DNA of 64,000 nt from 20CM-2-65-7 sp035491815 (GCA_035491815.1 DATJKA010000054.1:1-64000); one strand, 5' to 3'; positions 56,120 to 64,000 are shown, counted from the first letter of the stretch. The notes: generated by a model from the sequence alone, not told the origin. Made by a program: numbers and translations.

Positions 56120-57466
56120 TTAGTTGCAGGCGACCGACGAGGTGCTCTTGTCGGTGAAGCCACCCGCAGCCGTCGGGATGAATTCGTAGTCGTAGCTGCC
56201 GTCGTGGAGCGTGAACTTCATGACGCCCCAGCTGTCGGCCGTCCCAGTGACGCCGCCGAACTGCGCGGCGACCGGATTGCCACCGGTTGCGGCGTTCATA
56301 CGGTCCAGACTGCGGCCACCCGTGCCGACGATGAATTGCGCGAAGCCTTTGGGATTCGCCGCGCCGTCAGGATCCGACTTCGGGAAGCGCTCGTACTGCT
56401 TGTCCTTTGCGCTGACCAGAACGTCCGCGCCGCTGGCGTACAGCGCCTCGGCGATGGCGTTTAGGTTCGCGTTGCGGCCCAATTTGCCAGGATCTGGCGC
56501 CCCGGTCGTGTATAGCCGGCGTTCCCAGGAGATCGCCAGGATGCAGGGTTTGGTGTTCGTAGCGAGATCCTGCGTCAGCCAGGTGAGCTCAGGGTGCGTT
56601 GCGACGGTGTCACAACGGCTACCGCCTGGAGCGCCATCAGTCGACCAGCCGCACGTGCCAGGGGTCTGTTCGCTGGTCGTGTTCAGGACAATGATGTGCC
56701 ACGATCCAGCGTTGAAGCTGTAGTAACCGGTCGGCGCACCAGCCGAGTTGCCAAAGTACGAGTAGACGTTGGCAGCTCCACCAACACTCCTGAAGTCCAT
56801 ATCACCGAGAGCGACGTGCATCCCGCCCTTGGCCGTCAGGAACTTTCCCCATGTCGGACCAAAGCACGCGTTGGGATCGGTGCTGCCGGAGCCCGACGCG
56901 ATATTGTTGCCGGTGGTGAACACGATGGTGTTCGAATCCGCCTTGATCTGGTTGTCGATCAGCGTAGCCGTCGCCGCGTTGCCGAGGCTCGAGCAAGTCG
57001 TGATCTCACCGGCGCCGATCAGCGTGATGCTACCGGCGCCTGCGGCGAGCGTCGTCGCAGTTGCCGTCGTGCTCCACGCCGAGGAATCCGTGGCGTTGAA
57101 CGCGCGCACCCGATAGCTGTACGGCGTGCTGGCCGCGAGGCCAAACGTGTCGGTGAACGCGACCGTATTGGCCGCCAAATTCGTTCCGACCTGCGCGAAC
57201 GTCGTGCAGGCCGCGCCGGAGCAGCGATCGACGCGGAAACCGGTCTCATTCGTCGCGCTGTCGGTCCAGGCCAGATTGATGCCCGTCGCCGAGACGGCGG
57301 TTGCGGTCAGCCCGATCGGCGCCCGGATCGCCGGTGGCGGCGGGGGCGGCGGCGGGGGCGGCGGATTCGTGCCGCTGTCGTTCTTACAGGCGCCGATGGC
57401 GCCGATCACGCCGGCGGCTGTGAGAACGAGCGCGGCGCGAACCATGTTGCGGGGTGTGACCTTCAT
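56120..57466 (-). CDS. Fibronectin III lipoprotein with catalytically dead metallophosphoesterase fold
   Basis: A 448-residue lipoprotein (AIGAC lipobox). Eleven Pro precede a fibronectin III domain (about residues 46-145: TATAVSATGINLAWTDSATNETGFRVDR, in pieces) and a phosphoesterase-like domain that follows the family frame: GAGEITTC, FTTGNNIASG, ALGDMDF, SWERRLYT and SAKDKQYERF. Every metal-binding motif of the intact copies (GAGD, GDN, GNHD, WHHP, GHDH) has lost a key residue. Yet the fold-level sequence (FGPTWGKF, AGSWHIIVLN, GTGG) is kept, so a binding or scaffold role is more likely than catalysis. Confidence 0.82.
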   Translation of the reverse strand: MKVTPRNMVRAALVLTAAGVIGAIGACKNDSGTNPPPPPPPPPPPAIRAPIGLTATAVSATGINLAWTDSATNETGFRVDRCSGAACTTFAQVGTNLAANTVAFTDTFGLAASTPYSYRVRAFNATDSSAWSTTATATTLAAGAGSITLIGAGEITTCSSLGNAATATLIDNQIKADSNTIVFTTGNNIASGSGSTDPNACFGPTWGKFLTAKGGMHVALGDMDFRSVGGAANVYSYFGNSAGAPTGYYSFNAGSWHIIVLNTTSEQTPGTCGWSTDGAPGGSRCDTVATHPELTWLTQDLATNTKPCILAISWERRLYTTGAPDPGKLGRNANLNAIAEALYASGADVLVSAKDKQYERFPKSDPDGAANPKGFAQFIVGTGGRSLDRMNAATGGNPVAAQFGGVTGTADSWGVMKFTLHDGSYDYEFIPTAAGGFTDKSTSSVACN

Positions 57467-57497
57467 ACATCGCTCCTTAGGTGGAAACGTGAGACAG

Positions 57498-57728
57498 TTA
57501 CAAGCAGAAGCCGGTGCCGGAGTCGGAGATCGTGCCGCCGGCAGCCGGCACGGTTTCCCATGAGTAGGTCAGGGTCAGGCAGCTCGCATCGCTCGCCCCA
57601 CCCAGGAATGCACCGCCGCCCATATCGCTCGGCAGCGTTGCGCCAAAGGCGTTGCGACACGAGACCACCGCGAGCACGGCGCCCAGAATCACGAGGGCAC
57701 GCAGGAACAGCATCATGGCAGGTCGCAT
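57498..57728 (-). CDS. Minimal member of the phosphoesterase family: signal peptide plus tail
   Basis: A 76-residue lipoprotein: MRPAMMLFLRALVILGAVLAVVSC, then about 30 residues with no domain and a C-terminus YSWETVPAAGGTISDSGTGFC. That end matches the tails YDWQFVPAAGVTFTDSGSGSCH and YDWKFLPAPGQGTFTDSGSGTC of the phosphoesterases. So the catalytic core is gone and only the export signal and tail remain. It could be a deletion remnant or a mini-protein using the tail as its functional part. A 31-base gap separates it from the next gene. Confidence 0.62.
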   Translation of the reverse strand: MRPAMMLFLRALVILGAVLAVVSCRNAFGATLPSDMGGGAFLGGASDASCLTLTYSWETVPAAGGTISDSGTGFCL

Positions 57729-57731
57729 CGG

Positions 57732-59999
57732 TCACTCCTTCGCGCTGCGCAGTGTCAGCGGCGGTTCGTTGGAGCCCCGAACGACGCGCGCCAGCGAGTC
57801 GATCCCGCGGCGGACGGTCGCGCCGATCATGGGCAGCGGGTCATCCCACGCGAAGCCACTCTTCGCCTGACAGCGAATGACCCACAGGGTCCACTCGGCA
57901 AGGGACATGCCTGCCGCGCGCGCGGCGAATTGGTCTTTCCACGGCTTGCACCAGCGCACGAATGGACGGGCCGGCCCCAGGATGGGGCGCGGTGTGCCGA
58001 CCAGGTCGCCGTAAACGAGTGCGGGAAGGTTGATGCCGGCGATCGCGCCGAGGTGATGCCAAAGATTGAAACGCGGATTCACCTCGAGCAGCCGCAGCGT
58101 GCCGTCGGGGGCGCGTTTGAAATCGAATTTCGCGACGCCCCGGAACTTGAGCTTCTTGACGAGCACGCGGCCGAGCGTGAGGACGTCCTGCGCGTCGCTC
58201 GTCTCGAGCGCCGTGCTGTCGCCGTAGGACGCGGGCCACGTGCGGATCTTGCGGCCCGCGAACTCGCCGACGACCTGACCGCGCTCGTCCACGTAGGCGT
58301 GATAGCTCTCGATCCGCGCCTCGTCGCCCGGCACGAGCTCCTGCGCCAGAATCGGGAGATTCGCGGCCATGATCTTCGGCCAGAGCGCGCGCAACGCGTC
58401 GAGACTCTCGAGCGACGTCGCCTTCCCGGGACCCGCGAGCGGCTCCCAGCGCGCCGGAATCCGCACGAGCGGTTTCAGAATGATCGGGAAGGGAATCGCG
58501 AAGTCGTCGCCGGGCAGCGGATCACCGGGCGCGATCACGCGCGCCTGCGGCACCGGCAGATCGATGCGCGCCGCGAGCTGCTGAAACCGCGCCTTGTCCA
58601 CCAGCTGCTCGACCAGCTCGGCATCCGGCACGACGAAGCGGAACGCCTCGCGCAGGCGGTCGCGATGGCGCGACACCAGCAGCAGCGTTCGGTCTTCCTG
58701 GTAGAACAACGCCGGCGGCTCGGGCTGCGCCTGGCCGAACTTCACCAGTGCGTCGACGAGCTCTTCCGGCCGCTCCCACGCGTTGTGCCACGGGAAGACG
58801 GCGCGCGTGTGGCGCGAATAGCGGACCGGCGCGCCGGGCGGGCACAGGACCGTCGACGGAATCCGCGCGAGGCCGAGCGCGCGGACCAAATCCACGTCGC
58901 CAAGGACGACGGCGGGTGGCCGGACGGGATGGGCGCGGTGGCCGCCGCGGCCGATGAATGCGGTGCTCCCGCGCGTGACGCGCGCGAGCTGCCCGCGCGC
59001 CGCCTGCTGCACGCCGTAGACCCGTTTCGCGGCGTTCCGCGCCGTCATGAGCCAGGCACGCCGGCCGCGCAGCCAGCGCCGCTTCGACAGATCGAGCTCG
59101 GCGCCGAACTTCGCCTTGAAATCGCCGCGGCCCATGAAGTCCACGTGATCGCAGCCGAGCTCGAGGGCGCGCTGCATCACGGTCCACGTCATGAGCTCGG
59201 TGGGGCGGTACCAGCGATAGTGCTGGCGGTGCGCCCACATCCAGAGCTGGAGCTCGGTGCCTTCGCGGAAGAAGAGGCCGGTCGCGATGTTGACGCGCCC
59301 GCCGGGCAGGTAGACGGAGATCGCGAGCAGGTTGCCGGCGGCCTTGAGCCGGCGGAACACCTCGAGCACACGCTGCTTGCTGAACGGCACGGCGAAGCCG
59401 CCGCGCCGGTAGACCTCTTTCACCTGCGCGTAGTGCTCGTCCACGAACGCCTCGTTCTCTTCGAACCGCGTGACGAGGCCGAGCCGTTGCGCGCGCTTCA
59501 CGTTGCGACGCGCGCTGACCTTGAGCTGCTTGAAGGTGCGCGCCGTGTCACCCGGGAACAGCCGGGCGCACATTGTCGGTGCCTCTTCTTCGGCGAATCC
59601 CGCGGCGCGCATCGCATCCGGATCGAGCGACAGGCTGAGCAGCTCGATGTGATCGACGTCGTGCTCGCGCTCGAGATACGGCACGAGCGCGGCCGTGAAG
59701 GCGGCGGTAGAGAAGCGTTCCGGATCGAACGCGGGGCCGAGGCTGACGGTCTGCCAGCCTTCGAGCGGCGAGCCGAACAGCTTCCAGCGCAGCGCGGTGA
59801 CGAGCAGCCCCGGACAACAGCCGACGATGCCCTGATCGTCTTCGAGCAGCAGGTACAGCGGTTTGCCGCAATTGCTGGCGGCGAGTGCGTCGATCCAGCC
59901 GCGCGTATGGGGCACGCGGGTGTTCGGAAAGCGGCGGACGATCGCGTCCCAGTGCTCGAGCTCCTCGGCGGTCGCCTCGCGAATGCGCAATGTGTTCAT
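57732..59999 (-). CDS. GNAT/FemAB-type acyltransferase fused to an ATP-grasp ligase
   Basis: A 755-residue fusion from ATG 59999 (ATGA overlap with the sugar transferase). Residues about 1-330 are a FemAB/BioF2-like GNAT: TFKQLKVSARRNVKRAQRLGL, EVYRRGGFAVPFSKQRVLEVFRRL, ELMTWTVMQRALELGCDHVDFMGRGDFKAKFG. A 60-residue basic linker follows. Residues about 360-700 are ATP-grasp: FPIILKPLVRIPARW, LAQELVPGDEARIESYHAYVDE, GVAKFDFKRAPDGTLRLLEVNPRFNLWHHLGA (metal-ligand Glu/Asn). Such a ligase joins carboxyl and amino groups; FemAB proteins transfer acyl or aminoacyl groups. Together they may make and attach an amide side group to the glycan. The exact substrates are unknown. Confidence 0.85.
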   Translation of the reverse strand: MNTLRIREATAEELEHWDAIVRRFPNTRVPHTRGWIDALAASNCGKPLYLLLEDDQGIVGCCPGLLVTALRWKLFGSPLEGWQTVSLGPAFDPERFSTAAFTAALVPYLEREHDVDHIELLSLSLDPDAMRAAGFAEEEAPTMCARLFPGDTARTFKQLKVSARRNVKRAQRLGLVTRFEENEAFVDEHYAQVKEVYRRGGFAVPFSKQRVLEVFRRLKAAGNLLAISVYLPGGRVNIATGLFFREGTELQLWMWAHRQHYRWYRPTELMTWTVMQRALELGCDHVDFMGRGDFKAKFGAELDLSKRRWLRGRRAWLMTARNAAKRVYGVQQAARGQLARVTRGSTAFIGRGGHRAHPVRPPAVVLGDVDLVRALGLARIPSTVLCPPGAPVRYSRHTRAVFPWHNAWERPEELVDALVKFGQAQPEPPALFYQEDRTLLLVSRHRDRLREAFRFVVPDAELVEQLVDKARFQQLAARIDLPVPQARVIAPGDPLPGDDFAIPFPIILKPLVRIPARWEPLAGPGKATSLESLDALRALWPKIMAANLPILAQELVPGDEARIESYHAYVDERGQVVGEFAGRKIRTWPASYGDSTALETSDAQDVLTLGRVLVKKLKFRGVAKFDFKRAPDGTLRLLEVNPRFNLWHHLGAIAGINLPALVYGDLVGTPRPILGPARPFVRWCKPWKDQFAARAAGMSLAEWTLWVIRCQAKSGFAWDDPLPMIGATVRRGIDSLARVVRGSNEPPLTLRSAKE

Positions 60000-60673
60000 A
60001 CGCCGTCTTGCTCTAGCAACCGACGTGCCGCGGTCATTTCGGGCGGCGGCGCGAACTTTCGTCGCCCCGCGGCGACCGCGCCGATCGCCCACAGCGTGCG
60101 GCCGATGATCTCCATGTCGCGTCGCATCGAGGCGCGGCGGAGGTACACGCGATCGAGCGCGAGTTTCGTCTTGAGCAGCTTGTCGACGTAACGCGCTTCG
60201 GGATCGTTGCCGGTGAGCAGCTTGTCGCCCGACGTGAACTGGTAGATGCTGCCGGGACTCGCGAGCCCCGGCCGGACGCCGAGGGTTTCGAGATCGCCGG
60301 TGGAGTAGTGCTCGAGGACGATAGCGGGGTCTTCGGGCCGCGGACCGACGATGGCCATGTCGCCGCGGAGCACGTTGAACAGCTGTGGGAGCTCGTCGAT
60401 TTTGGAGCGGCGCAAGAAGCGCCCGATCGTCGTGATCCGCTCGTCGCCGTGACCCGTGATGACCGCGCCGCCGGCGTCACCATCCTCCTCGTGCTTCATC
60501 GTGCGCAGCTTGAACATCGTGAACTCGCGGCCGAGATAGCCGACGCGGCGGGCGCGATAGAACACGGGCCCGCGATCGCTCAGCTTGATCCCGATGGCGG
60601 CGATGGCGATGAGCGGTGCGGTGACGACGAGCGCCACGGTGGCGCAGACGACGTCAAATAGGCGTTTGACCAT
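59996..60673 (-). CDS. Priming bacterial sugar transferase (PglC/WcaJ type)
   Basis: A 225-residue membrane enzyme that starts a glycan by moving a sugar-1-phosphate to undecaprenyl phosphate. One N-terminal hydrophobic helix (VVCATVALVVTAPLIAIAAIGI) is followed by the family core: RVGYLGREFTMFKLRTM, IGRFLRRSKIDELPQLFNVLRGDMAIVGPRPEDP. The short length is that of PglC-like enzymes rather than WcaJ/WbaP. The Asp-Glu pair of KIDELPQL is catalytic in the family. It overlaps PIG-L by 20 bases upstream and the fusion gene by four. Confidence 0.93.
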   Translation of the reverse strand: MVKRLFDVVCATVALVVTAPLIAIAAIGIKLSDRGPVFYRARRVGYLGREFTMFKLRTMKHEEDGDAGGAVITGHGDERITTIGRFLRRSKIDELPQLFNVLRGDMAIVGPRPEDPAIVLEHYSTGDLETLGVRPGLASPGSIYQFTSGDKLLTGNDPEARYVDKLLKTKLALDRVYLRRASMRRDMEIIGRTLWAIGAVAAGRRKFAPPPEMTAARRLLEQDGV

Positions 60674-61328
60674 GATGCAGCGTGCGGCGAACGGTCATGA
60701 AGACTTCGGCTGCATCGAGGCACTGCTGATTGCCCCAGGCGAGGGCCCGGTAGCGCAGCGCGTCGAGCGAGCGGGGATGAGGGTAGTCGCGCAGCTCGCT
60801 GGTGTAGCACGCCATGGCGGCGAGCTTCATGTCGAGCGTCGCGGAGATGTCCACCCACGTGTCAGCGGTGAACGTCCGCGGATACGCCCACTCGGTGCTG
60901 CTGGCCGTGTCGAAGGCATACACGGCCTGCACCCAGCAAGCAGTCGGCCGCGTCGCGACGAGCGCGGCCTGAAACAGCAGGTGATGGTCGCGATTGATGT
61001 CGCCGCCCCACTGGCAATACACGACCTGGGGCTGGACTTCCTTCACGATGGTCACGAGCGGCGTGATCAGCTCGGTCAGCGGAAACGTGTCGAGGCGCTG
61101 GTCGGCGAAGCCGAGCGGCCGCACGTCGCGCACGCCGAGCGCCGCGGCGGCGCGGCGAATGTGCTCGGGCTGTCCGACGCCTTTCTGGCCGTAGCGGAGC
61201 GATTCGCCCTCGCACATGATCACCGACGTCACGTCGTCACCCGCGCGCGTGTGGAGCGCGACGGTGCCGCCACATCCCAGGACTTCGTCGTCCGGGTGCG
61301 CGGCGATCACGAGGACGCGGCGCGTCAT
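60654..61328 (-). CDS. PIG-L/LmbE-type deacetylase
   Basis: A 224-residue zinc-dependent N-deacetylase. VLVIAAHPDDEVLGCGGTVALH holds the HPDDE motif with metal and catalytic residues, and GGDINRDHHLLFQAAL holds the third metal His. Such enzymes remove N-acetyl or N-acyl groups from GlcNAc derivatives. It starts at ATG 61328, overlapping the formyltransferase stop; the longer frame upstream is Arg-rich non-protein sequence. It is placed between a sugar formyltransferase and the primer, so it probably acts on the nucleotide- or lipid-linked sugar. Confidence 0.88.
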   Translation of the reverse strand: MTRRVLVIAAHPDDEVLGCGGTVALHTRAGDDVTSVIMCEGESLRYGQKGVGQPEHIRRAAAALGVRDVRPLGFADQRLDTFPLTELITPLVTIVKEVQPQVVYCQWGGDINRDHHLLFQAALVATRPTACWVQAVYAFDTASSTEWAYPRTFTADTWVDISATLDMKLAAMACYTSELRDYPHPRSLDALRYRALAWGNQQCLDAAEVFMTVRRTLHHGQTPI

Positions 61329-62284
61329 GCCGCTTCTCCTTGCCAGCGCTTGCCGGTCCACCGCTGATCGCTCAACGCCTGGCCGCGGAGCCTGACGCCG
61401 GCGTCGTCTTCGACCTCGAGCAGCACGAGCGCGCCCGAGCCGCATGCGACCAGCTGGCCGCAGGCGGACTGCGCGGGACTCACCACCGGGCCGAGGACCT
61501 CGCCCGGCTCGGCGCCTGCGATGGGGCCGCGATCGGGGAGCAGCGCGGCTTCCCAGATCCACCACTGCCTGCCCTCGAGGGAGCTGAAGGCGCCGGGGTA
61601 GGGACGCGTGAGCGCGCGCACGAAGTCGTAGACCATGGACGCGGGACAGTCCCATGTGATGCGGCCGTCGGCGGGGCGGCGGCGGCGCAGCACAGGCTCG
61701 TCCCCGCGCGGCTGCGGCCGGCCGGGACGCTCGCCCGCGAGCAGGCGCGGCAGCACCTCGAGCAGCATCTCGCGATTCGAGGCGGCAACGTGCGCGTAGA
61801 GCGTGCCGCACGTGTCATACGGCGTAATCGGGAACGCGCGCTGCGCGATGATGTCGCCTTCGTCCACGCCTTCGGCCAGCCACATCAGCGTGTTGCCGGC
61901 CTGCTGCTCGCCGCGAATCAGCGTCCAGTTGATCGGTGCGCTGCCGCGATTGTGCGGGAGGATCGACGCGTGCGCTCCGATCAGGCCGACGCGTGCGAGC
62001 CGCATCACCGGCGGCCGCACGATTTGATGCCAGCCGATGACGAAGATCACGTCGGGCGCGAGCGACTCCAGAATCCCGACTGCGTCCGGCTCATTGATGC
62101 CGGTGACGTAGTGCAGCGGCACACCGAACTCCGCGCACGCGGGCCCGTAGTCCACTCCGCCCGAGCGTTTGGCGGCGAGCTCGGGCTTGAGCGTCAGCAC
62201 GGCCGCGATCGGCGCGCCGGCGCCCAGCAACGCCTGCAGCGCTGCCACTCCCTCTGCGTGAAACCCCACCCACGCGAACTTCAC
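61325..62284 (-). CDS. Formyltransferase-family protein (Fmt-like fold), sugar N-formyltransferase candidate
   Basis: A 319-residue protein from GTG 62284 (GTGA overlap). Its fold resembles Met-tRNA formyltransferase: VKFAWVGFHAEGVAALQALLGAG, then GLIGAHASILPHNRGSAPINWTLIRGEQQAGNTLMWLAEGVDEGDIIAQ, which contains the catalytic-type His and Asp. A C-terminal OB-like part (WIWEAALLPDRG) follows. In this operon, after a DegT aminotransferase, it more likely puts a formyl group from N10-formyltetrahydrofolate on an amino sugar than on tRNA. Confidence 0.8.
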   Translation of the reverse strand: MKFAWVGFHAEGVAALQALLGAGAPIAAVLTLKPELAAKRSGGVDYGPACAEFGVPLHYVTGINEPDAVGILESLAPDVIFVIGWHQIVRPPVMRLARVGLIGAHASILPHNRGSAPINWTLIRGEQQAGNTLMWLAEGVDEGDIIAQRAFPITPYDTCGTLYAHVAASNREMLLEVLPRLLAGERPGRPQPRGDEPVLRRRRPADGRITWDCPASMVYDFVRALTRPYPGAFSSLEGRQWWIWEAALLPDRGPIAGAEPGEVLGPVVSPAQSACGQLVACGSGALVLLEVEDDAGVRLRGQALSDQRWTGKRWQGEAA

Positions 62285-63462
62285 CGGCGATAGGTCTGCA
62301 CCACGTCCACCACCGCGTCGATGACGTCGGTGACGTCCTGATCGCTGAGGCCGGGATGCATGGGGAGGCTCAACAGCCGCTCGAAGTTCGAGAACGCGAC
62401 GGGGAAGTCGAGCGGCGCGTAGCCGTACTTGTTGCGGTAGAACGGGTGCACGTGGACCGGAATGAAATGGACCGACGTACCGATGTTGCGCTTCGTCAGC
62501 TCGTCGATGAATTGGTCGCGGCCGATGCGCAGCGCCTCCGACTTGAGACGCAACACGTAGAGGTGCCAGGCGTGCCCGACGTGCGGGCGCTGGACGGGCG
62601 GCTGCAGCGCCTCCTCGGCGCTGAACGCAGCGGTGTACGCTTCCGCGATCTCGACGCGCCGGCGATGAAAGGCCTCGAGCTTCTTGAGCTGCCACAGACC
62701 GATGGCCGCGGCGACGTCGGTGAGGTTGTACTTGAAGCCCGGCGCGATGATCTCGTAGCGCCAGCTGCCGCCCTTGTCGTAGCGCTTCCACGCGTCGCGA
62801 GTCATGCCGTGCAGCGCCATGACGCGCGCGCGCTCGAGGAACGCCGGATCGGCGGTCAGCATCCCGCCTTCAGCCGTCGTCAGGTTCTTCGTCGCATAGA
62901 AGCTGAACGCGACGGGATTCGCGCTCGCGCCGATCGCCTGGCCGCGAAAACTCGCCGGCAGCGCGTGCGCCGCGTCTTCGACCAACGCGAGGTTATGCGT
63001 TCGCGCCAGTGCCTCCAGCACGTCACGCTCGGCCGGATGGCCGGCGTAATGCACGGGCAGGATCGCGCGGGTGCGCGGGGAGATCGCGCGGGCGACGAGG
63101 CGGGGGTCGATGTTGAGCGTGTCGGGCTCGACGTCCACGAACACGGGCTTCGCGCCCACGTGCTCGATGACGTTCGCCGTGGCGGCGAACGTCATCGGCG
63201 TCGTGATCACTTCGTCGCCGGGACCAATGTCGAGGCAGGCGAGCGCGACGTGCATCGCCGCGGTGCACGAGTTCACCGCGAGAGCGCCCGGTGCCTTGAG
63301 CCACGCCGTGAACTCCTCTTCGAAGCGCCGCGTCTTCGGACCCGTCGTAATCCAGGGCGAGCGGAGCGTGTCGACGACCTCGCGGATCTCTTCTTCGCCG
63401 ACCAGCGGTGGATTGAACGGCAGGAATTCGCGCCGCGACGTCCGAGCGAGAATGTCGGTCAC
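62281..63462 (-). CDS. DegT/DnrJ/EryC1/StrS sugar aminotransferase
   Basis: A 393-residue PLP enzyme that transaminates a keto nucleotide-sugar. FNPPLVGEEEIREVVDTLRSPWITTGPKT begins the fold; ALVEDAAHALPASFRG has the Asp that holds the PLP nitrogen, and FSFYATKNLTTAEGGML has the PLP-binding Lys. GTSVHFIPVHVHPFYRNKYGY is the typical substrate-side loop. In the operon it follows a CapD-like dehydratase (4-base overlap), whose keto product would be its substrate, as in the PglF-PglE pair for bacillosamine. Confidence 0.93.
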   Translation of the reverse strand: MTDILARTSRREFLPFNPPLVGEEEIREVVDTLRSPWITTGPKTRRFEEEFTAWLKAPGALAVNSCTAAMHVALACLDIGPGDEVITTPMTFAATANVIEHVGAKPVFVDVEPDTLNIDPRLVARAISPRTRAILPVHYAGHPAERDVLEALARTHNLALVEDAAHALPASFRGQAIGASANPVAFSFYATKNLTTAEGGMLTADPAFLERARVMALHGMTRDAWKRYDKGGSWRYEIIAPGFKYNLTDVAAAIGLWQLKKLEAFHRRRVEIAEAYTAAFSAEEALQPPVQRPHVGHAWHLYVLRLKSEALRIGRDQFIDELTKRNIGTSVHFIPVHVHPFYRNKYGYAPLDFPVAFSNFERLLSLPMHPGLSDQDVTDVIDAVVDVVQTYRR

Positions 63463-63998
63463 TGCCGCCCTCCCAGGCCCGCGGCGGGTGGCGTCGGCGC
63501 TGGTGTCGTCGTCGGATCAATGGCCGGTTCCTCGACCAAAGCGTCAATGACCTGCTGTCGCGGCGACGACGAGCGGCGGCGGTGACTTCCACCGTTTCCC
63601 CCGCCTCCACCCCCGTTGCCGTTCCCGTTCCGGCGTGCCGGCCCGGGGTTCACGAGCTCGAGGCGTTCGGGGCGGTATTCCTGGACGATGGCCCCGAGCG
63701 CGCGCATCACGGAGCGCTCGTCCGCTTGCCCGGTGACGCTGATGAGCGAGCGGATCTGGCGCGCGAGTGCCGCACCGGCGCCGGCGTCGTTGCCGGCGAC
63801 CACCCGGATCTTGTCGATGCTCGTCGGCGCCAATGTCTCGCCGGGGGCGACGAGCTCCTCTTCGAGCTTCTCGCCGGGGCGAAGGCCGGTGAAGACGATT
63901 TGCACGTCGTGGTAAGGCACGAGTCCCGACAAGCGGATCAACTGCTCGGCTAGCTCGAGGATGCGGACCTGCGTGCCCATCTCAAGCACGGCGATACG
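63459..63998 (-). CDS. CapD/PglF-like nucleotide-sugar 4,6-dehydratase, C-terminal part (5' end outside window)
   Basis: The frame is open to the window edge, so only about 180 C-terminal residues are visible. VLEMGTQVRILELAEQLIRLSGLVPYHDVQIVFTGLRPGEKLEEELV is the conserved end of the CapD/FlaA1/PglF dehydratases, large membrane-bound enzymes that make 4-keto-6-deoxy sugars. The last 70 residues are unusual: an Arg/Asn/Gly run (RRNGNGNGGGGGGNGGSHRRR) and a Pro/Thr-rich tail. The gene overlaps DegT by four bases and would be first in the visible part of this operon. Confidence 0.85.
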   Translation of the reverse strand, partial: RIAVLEMGTQVRILELAEQLIRLSGLVPYHDVQIVFTGLRPGEKLEEELVAPGETLAPTSIDKIRVVAGNDAGAGAALARQIRSLISVTGQADERSVMRALGAIVQEYRPERLELVNPGPARRNGNGNGGGGGGNGGSHRRRSSSPRQQVIDALVEEPAIDPTTTPAPTPPAAGLGGRQ

Positions 63999-64000
63999 AC

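Noticed and set aside
61325..62284. Met-tRNA formyltransferase (fmt)
   Set aside because: The fold fits, but the gene lies between sugar aminotransferase and deacetylase genes, without def or rsm genes, so a sugar substrate is favoured; not excluded.

Overview
This GC-rich window reads like the chromosome of a free-living diderm (Gram-negative-type) bacterium. It carries Tol-Pal components, an LptD-type outer-membrane protein and many lipobox signal peptides. The phylum is inferred, not proven: the mix of Tol/Tat/Lpt genes, very GC-rich coding, short leaders or none, and many Pro-rich lipoproteins best fits Gemmatimonadota.

Bases 1-26517 are mostly a housekeeping region on the + strand. It opens with the end of tolB, then pal, a cpoB-like gene and one long reading frame that joins TatC to an LptD-like beta-barrel protein. 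A fibronectin-type lipoprotein and a strong hairpin follow. Next come the histidine-degradation operon hutH-hutU-hutI (hutI probably starts at CTG), a large TPR protein, a polyprenyl diphosphate synthase, a DUF4321-like membrane protein and tatA. A PpiD/SurA-like periplasmic foldase lies on the - strand. After it come a second TPR protein, aroQ, an Xaa-Pro peptidase, accB, a PilT-family ATPase, accC, a ComB-like phosphatase and ftsK. At least three of these genes have a -10-like TANNNT exactly six bases before the start codon, which suggests leaderless transcripts.

Bases 26518-41069 hold the secreted and regulatory arm of an exopolysaccharide system. There are four paralogous secreted right-handed beta-helix proteins, two with near-identical promoter-proximal sequence. 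With them are a GT4 glycosyltransferase and a collapsed paralogue of it, an RsbT-like kinase followed by a sigma-54 activator and a TPR gene with a sigma-54-type promoter, a metallophosphoesterase lipoprotein, a CapK-type AMP ligase and a degenerate tRNA-like sequence.

Bases 40596-64000 form one long, tightly packed - strand operon for surface glycan synthesis, with many 4-base start/stop overlaps. In transcription order it holds: CapD-like dehydratase (cut by the window edge), DegT aminotransferase, formyltransferase, PIG-L deacetylase, priming sugar transferase, a GNAT/FemAB-ATP-grasp fusion, a family of metallophosphoesterase lipoproteins in stages of catalytic decay, two thymidylate-kinase-like proteins (one fused to a nucleotidyltransferase), Wzx flippase, Wzy polymerase, AsnB, GT4, nucleotidyltransferase, CapK ligase, GT2, polysaccharide deacetylase and a truncated glycosyltransferase. 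Together they suggest a Wzx/Wzy polymer primed on a (probably N-formylated) amino sugar, decorated by acyl/amide chemistry and finished outside the cell by the beta-helix and phosphatase lipoproteins.
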